Shown here: positions 24,164 to 27,165 of the stretch, piece by piece | Position numbering within the stretch: position 1 is the first letter of the stretch | Layout of the letters: the number at the start of each line of letters is the position of its first letter | Assembly (NCBI GenBank): GCA_051881695.1 | Contig: JBJEQJ010000033.1 | Location: forward strand, 1 to 27,165 | DNA from: CAYJFG01 sp051881695 | GTDB taxonomy: Bacteria > Bacillota > Clostridia > Oscillospirales > Acutalibacteraceae | Direction of reading: 5' to 3' | DNA length: 27,165 nucleotides | Made by a program: the position numbers and the translations under genes | The notes under the pieces: model-generated | The model's database searches: none | What the model was told of the DNA's origin: nothing | What the model saw: the letters and a program-made list of their open reading frames with translations, nothing else

Positions 24164-26521
24164 TCAAATAACCTTTGCAGGCTTGTATACATATTCTGTA
24201 CCTATGGGGAATTCAGGTATAATCTTTGCAAGCTTTTTCTGTATCAGCAAAGAATCCTGTAAATTAACAGTGCCGTCGCCGTTTACATCTGCGCTTTCAT
24301 ACGCCTTATCATCAAGAGTGCTTATTAACGCCATATGCTTCGCTATGGCTAAAACATCCTTTGTTAAAACTTCGCCGTCCTTGTCTGCGTCGCCGTATAC
24401 TGCCATTTCGTATCCGTACAGGCTTTCATATCCATCTCTGTAGCGGACTGCAAGCTCATCATACATCTTTGAGAATAAGCTTGGATTAAAGTTAGAAATA
24501 CTAAAGCCGCATCCGCTTAAATTCATCTTCGCAATCTCAAGACCCTCAGGGCTTGTACCTCTCTCGTCAAAACCTTCGGACGCTGAGCCTGTTCCGTTTA
24601 AATCTATAGCATAGCCTGTTTCGGGGTTAAAGCCGGTTCTGCCGTTTTCATCATGATATTTTGTAATAATTAAGCTGGTGCTTGCAAACACGCCGCCGCT
24701 CCATTCACCTGTTGCTTCGTTGTAAGTACCGTCAGGGCCTAACAGATTGCAGGTTATAGCCGCCATACCGTCACGGTCTGTATAAGAGCCTATGCGTGTT
24801 TCTCTGTACCACGGGTTGCCTGTTGTTGCTGTAGGGTGGATAAACAAGGTACATCCGCTTGCCGCGTAATATCTGCCAAGCTCCGGGTAGAAGTGACCGT
24901 CGCGGCAAATATCCAACCCTACCTTGCCCCACTCGGTTTTAAACATACAAGGGGTGTCGCCGCAAACAGACCATTTAGACTCATTGCCTGCTCTGTGCAT
25001 TTTCTGATAAGAGCTTACTTCTCCGTCCGGAGTAATTATAGCCGCTGAGTTATAAACCTTTTCCACTGCGCCGTCTGTCATATTGTAAATTGGCTCGTCT
25101 GTTTTTTCCGTCAAACCAAATATAATATACATTCCGTATTGCTTTGCATATTCTGCAAAGTAATTTGTCGTAGGTCCGGGTACAGTTTCTGCAAGAGCCA
25201 CCTGCATTGCAACGCCGAATTCACGGTAATACGGGTCGTTTTGCGGAGCTTTCCACTCATAGCCGGTAAGCACTGTTTCCGGGAATACCAGAATATCAAC
25301 GCCCTTTTCACCTGCTTCAATTACATACTCGGTCATAGCGTCTATGTTAGCCTGCTTGTCGCCCCATATGCCCGGCATATTTACTACTGCCGCAACAGGA
25401 CCGTCTGTTACCTTGCTTGAATATCTTAAAGACTGCCCTGCCGCCTGCCTGTCTGCAAGCTCTTTATACCACTGTGCATAATCCTCAGGTCTGAAATCCT
25501 GATTCAGGCAGGTTGAGCCTGTAGAACATCTTATTTTTACAGCATTTGTAAGCAAGCCTGCCTGACCGGTTATAATATCTGCATCATAATCAGATTCACC
25601 GTTTGCCTCCGCCGTACCGCAGTAGTAAGCCGCACTGTCGTTTAGGATAACGCTTCCGCCGGGAAAGTTATAGGTATAAGAGCCGTCTGTTTTTTGAGGA
25701 CCGTCGCCGCCCACAAGGTTAGCCGATATTATTGTGTACCCCTCTCTGGAGGCATTGCTTTCCAAACGGTTTTTATAGTACCATTCCCAGCCTTGGTCAT
25801 CTCTTATGCCGTCACCGTCTGTGTCTTTATAGTTTTTTGACGTTGCAGTCGGGTTAAGAAGAATATTAGCACCCATAGCCGCATAATATCTGCCAAGCTC
25901 CGGCGTTGCGTATGTATCGTAGCATATACTTAATCCAAGTAAACCGTACTCGCCTGCATCGAGCAATACAGGAGTTTCACCGGGAGTACACCAATCACCC
26001 TCAACAGGCGTAATCTTCTGGTAAGATGTTACCTCTCCGTCAGGCGAACAGGCAAATGCTGAGTTATAGGCGTGTGATCTGTCGCCGGGTACTGTTTCAG
26101 TTGCTCCGTAGATTATCCACATATCAAACTTGTCTGATAATGAGGCAAACCTCGTCGCCGTAGGGCCGTCTGTTCCTTCGGCAAGCGCCACTGCTTTCCT
26201 GTAAATTTCAGAGCTTGGTTCACTGGAGGAACAGTAGCCGGTAACGCACATTTCAGGAAAAAGCAAAATCTTAACGCCCTTTGCTGCGGCATCTTCAATG
26301 TAGCTTACCATACTTGCAATGTTCGCTTCCTTATTGCCCCATACAGGCGCAAAGTTTACAACTGCAAGCTCTCCCGCCTCAAAGGTATGAGAAACTGCCG
26401 TCTGGTTTAGCCTTCTCTCGCGTGTGTAGTCAAGCGCAAAAGCGGACGCCGCACCGGTTGCAATCAAAGCAACGGCAATAAAAACCGCTGTGATTCTTTT
26501 AGCAATTAATCTCTTTTTCAT
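24164..26521 (-). CDS. secreted tandem carbon-nitrogen hydrolase (nitrilase fold) with type I dockerin
   Basis: 785 residues. Signal peptide at 1 to about 29. Two nitrilase-superfamily domains follow, each with the full Glu-Lys-Cys triad: E90 (LLFPEMCVTGY), K169 (SYQKI) and C200 (LSICYD); then E415 (LVFPETVLTGY), K507 (SYQKM) and C539 (LDICRD). Both share the PELGRYYAA segment after the cysteine, so they look like a duplication. At about 711-771 two calcium-loop repeats, DADKDGEVLTKD and DVNGDGTVNLQD, form a type I dockerin, which would dock the enzyme on a cohesin scaffold outside the cell. Members of this fold hydrolyse amides or nitriles; vanins and biotinidase are secreted examples in animals. 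The substrate here cannot be read. AAAGGAG lies 9 bases before the ATG. Confidence 0.93.
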   Translation of the reverse strand: MKKRLIAKRITAVFIAVALIATGAASAFALDYTRERRLNQTAVSHTFEAGELAVVNFAPVWGNKEANIASMVSYIEDAAAKGVKILLFPEMCVTGYCSSSEPSSEIYRKAVALAEGTDGPTATRFASLSDKFDMWIIYGATETVPGDRSHAYNSAFACSPDGEVTSYQKITPVEGDWCTPGETPVLLDAGEYGLLGLSICYDTYATPELGRYYAAMGANILLNPTATSKNYKDTDGDGIRDDQGWEWYYKNRLESNASREGYTIISANLVGGDGPQKTDGSYTYNFPGGSVILNDSAAYYCGTAEANGESDYDADIITGQAGLLTNAVKIRCSTGSTCLNQDFRPEDYAQWYKELADRQAAGQSLRYSSKVTDGPVAAVVNMPGIWGDKQANIDAMTEYVIEAGEKGVDILVFPETVLTGYEWKAPQNDPYYREFGVAMQVALAETVPGPTTNYFAEYAKQYGMYIIFGLTEKTDEPIYNMTDGAVEKVYNSAAIITPDGEVSSYQKMHRAGNESKWSVCGDTPCMFKTEWGKVGLDICRDGHFYPELGRYYAASGCTLFIHPTATTGNPWYRETRIGSYTDRDGMAAITCNLLGPDGTYNEATGEWSGGVFASTSLIITKYHDENGRTGFNPETGYAIDLNGTGSASEGFDERGTSPEGLEIAKMNLSGCGFSISNFNPSLFSKMYDELAVRYRDGYESLYGYEMAVYGDADKDGEVLTKDVLAIAKHMALISTLDDKAYESADVNGDGTVNLQDSLLIQKKLAKIIPEFPIGTEYVYKPAKVI

Positions 26522-26544
26522 TCTTTATTGCTCCTTTTCATTTT

Positions 26545-26628
26545 TTACAAAAAACAAAATAGACGCCCGCACAAAAAATGCGAACGCCCTTGTTCAGATA
26601 AACAAACCGAATTAAACAAACATTTCAA
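26545..26628 (-). CDS. possible 27-residue leader peptide upstream of the nitrilase-dockerin gene
   Basis: A TTG four bases after an AAGGAG (26638-26633) opens a 27-codon frame with four cysteines that runs through the terminator hairpin and stops just after it. The competing ATG at 26623-26621 has better spacing (9 bases) but gives only three residues. Either could act as a leader whose translation affects the hairpin. Weak evidence, chance is not excluded. Confidence 0.2.
   Translation of the reverse strand: MKCLFNSVCLSEQGRSHFLCGRLFCFL
26547..26589 (-). terminator. attenuator-like terminator in the leader of the nitrilase-dockerin gene
   Basis: On the minus strand GGGCGTTCGCA (26589-26579) pairs with TGCGGGCGTC (26571-26562) with three or four G-T pairs and a 7-base loop. 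It is followed by a T-rich run that includes TTTTGTTTTTT. It lies between the consensus promoter and the start codon, so it would stop transcription unless overcome. Confidence 0.6.
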
Positions 26629-26688
26629 TACGCTCCTTACTTCGTAATAAAACGTCAGTTTGTTTCTGTTTTGTTTTTTGTTGAGTTC

Positions 26689-26716
26689 ATTATATGACTG
26701 TTTTTTTTAATGTCAA
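26689..26716 (-). promoter_or_regulatory. consensus sigma-A promoter of the nitrilase-dockerin gene
   Basis: Perfect TTGACA (26716-26711), 16 bases containing an A8 run, perfect TATAAT (26694-26689). The start would be near 26682, giving a leader of about 160 bases. Confidence 0.85.
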
Positions 26717-26909
26717 TATAAGTTTTCGCATTTAAATTATATTCTGTTTTTGAAATATTTTAAACAAATATATTGGCATATTTTTGTAAGAAATAACAAC
26801 GGATAACCACAAAGGTTAAAATGAATTTTTAAAAGTCATCTGTTAAACCGAACAGCTTTGAAAATACGGCAATATAACGCAACAACTGTTCGAGAGTATG
26901 TAATGTAAG
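26717..26909. other. A+T-rich intergenic stretch, no gene seen
   Basis: Upstream of the promoter above. Strongly A+T-rich, with no frame bearing a ribosome site and no clear hairpin. Confidence 0.6.
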
Positions 26910-27164
26910 CTAATTTTTATCCATAATAAAATATGGCGGTATAATGCCAATAAAGAAAAATAATAACCTTGAGCCATAGTTAAGTAAAAAAAACAAAATG
27001 CCCAACGCCGGTATATCTAAGCTCAAATATATAACCACTTCAAAATAAAATTTAAAAACGAAAAAACAAAAACCGCTTAAAGATAAACTCAAGCGGTAAA
27101 TTACTGATATTAAGAAAATACACCCTAAAAACTGAATAAAGAATTGCAGAGAGCTGTAAAAGAG
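26910..27164 (-). CDS. possible C-terminal part of a hydrophobic membrane protein, open at right edge
   Basis: A frame stays open from the edge for about 84 codons to a TAG at 26912-26910. The residues are mostly Phe, Leu, Ile, Ser and Gly with few charges and end in PPYFIMDKN, which would fit membrane helices. However, the stretch is very A+T-rich, which favours long T-rich frames by chance. A terminator-like hairpin (27072-27097) lies inside it. I do not recognise a family. Confidence 0.3.
   Translation of the reverse strand, partial: LFYSSLQFFIQFLGCIFLISVIYRLSLSLSGFCFFVFKFYFEVVIYLSLDIPALGILFFLLNYGSRLLFFFIGIIPPYFIMDKN
27072..27097 (-). terminator. terminator-like hairpin near right edge
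   Basis: On the minus strand ACCGCTT (27097-27091) pairs with AAGCGGT (27078-27072), and TTTTGTTTTTTCGTTTTT follows. It looks like the end of a gene lying to the right of the window. It conflicts with the open hydrophobic frame; only one of the two is likely real. Confidence 0.5.
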
Positions 27165-27165
27165 A

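Noticed and set aside
26522..26720. T-box or known riboswitch in the nitrilase-dockerin leader
   Set aside because: No T-box sequence or recognisable riboswitch core was found; only the terminator hairpin is supported.

Overview
The window looks like a scaffold from an anaerobic, spore-forming gut-type clostridium, most likely Oscillospiraceae/Ruminococcaceae. The reasons are a complete Rnf ferredoxin:NAD+ oxidoreductase operon, a SpoVAE spore protein, a secreted enzyme with a type I dockerin, and glycogen/maltodextrin enzymes. Genus and species cannot be fixed from the sequence alone. One run of exactly 100 N (8201-8300) marks a scaffold gap inside a gene.

Left part (1-3.2 kb): an OGG1-type 8-oxoguanine DNA glycosylase (+), convergent with an rsmE-mtnN pair (-), then a CinA C-terminal-type amidohydrolase (+). 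These are housekeeping genes for DNA repair, rRNA methylation, nucleoside salvage and pyridine nucleotide repair. Next (3.4-7.3 kb) is one 1294-residue reading frame that joins a full 4-alpha-glucanotransferase to a full glycogen phosphorylase. An intact ribosome binding site remains at the joint, and a terminator-like hairpin lies in the leader.

Middle part, all on the minus strand and read right to left: rnfC-rnfD-[3.2 copies of a 109-bp tandem repeat]-rnfG-rnfE-rnfA-rnfB. This is followed by a gliding-type ABC operon: ATPase, ABC-2 permease, GldG-like auxiliary protein, a 103-bp nested palindrome, and a DUF4340 protein. Rnf couples ferredoxin oxidation to NAD+ reduction and ion export. The ABC operon probably acts on the envelope, but its substrate is unknown.

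Right part: spoVAE (+) with a strong terminator, then an A+T-rich four-gene plus-strand unit. It encodes a small Sec-secreted protein, a lipoprotein with a Cys/His cluster, a 796-residue permease that looks like two fused ABC-2 permeases, and its ATPase. I could not match the secreted protein to a known family. This unit and the next gene are the best candidates for something undescribed. The last clear gene (minus) is a secreted 785-residue protein with two complete nitrilase-fold domains and a C-terminal dockerin. It is preceded by a consensus promoter and a leader holding a terminator hairpin. The right edge is A+T-rich and carries either the tail of a hydrophobic protein or only a terminator.
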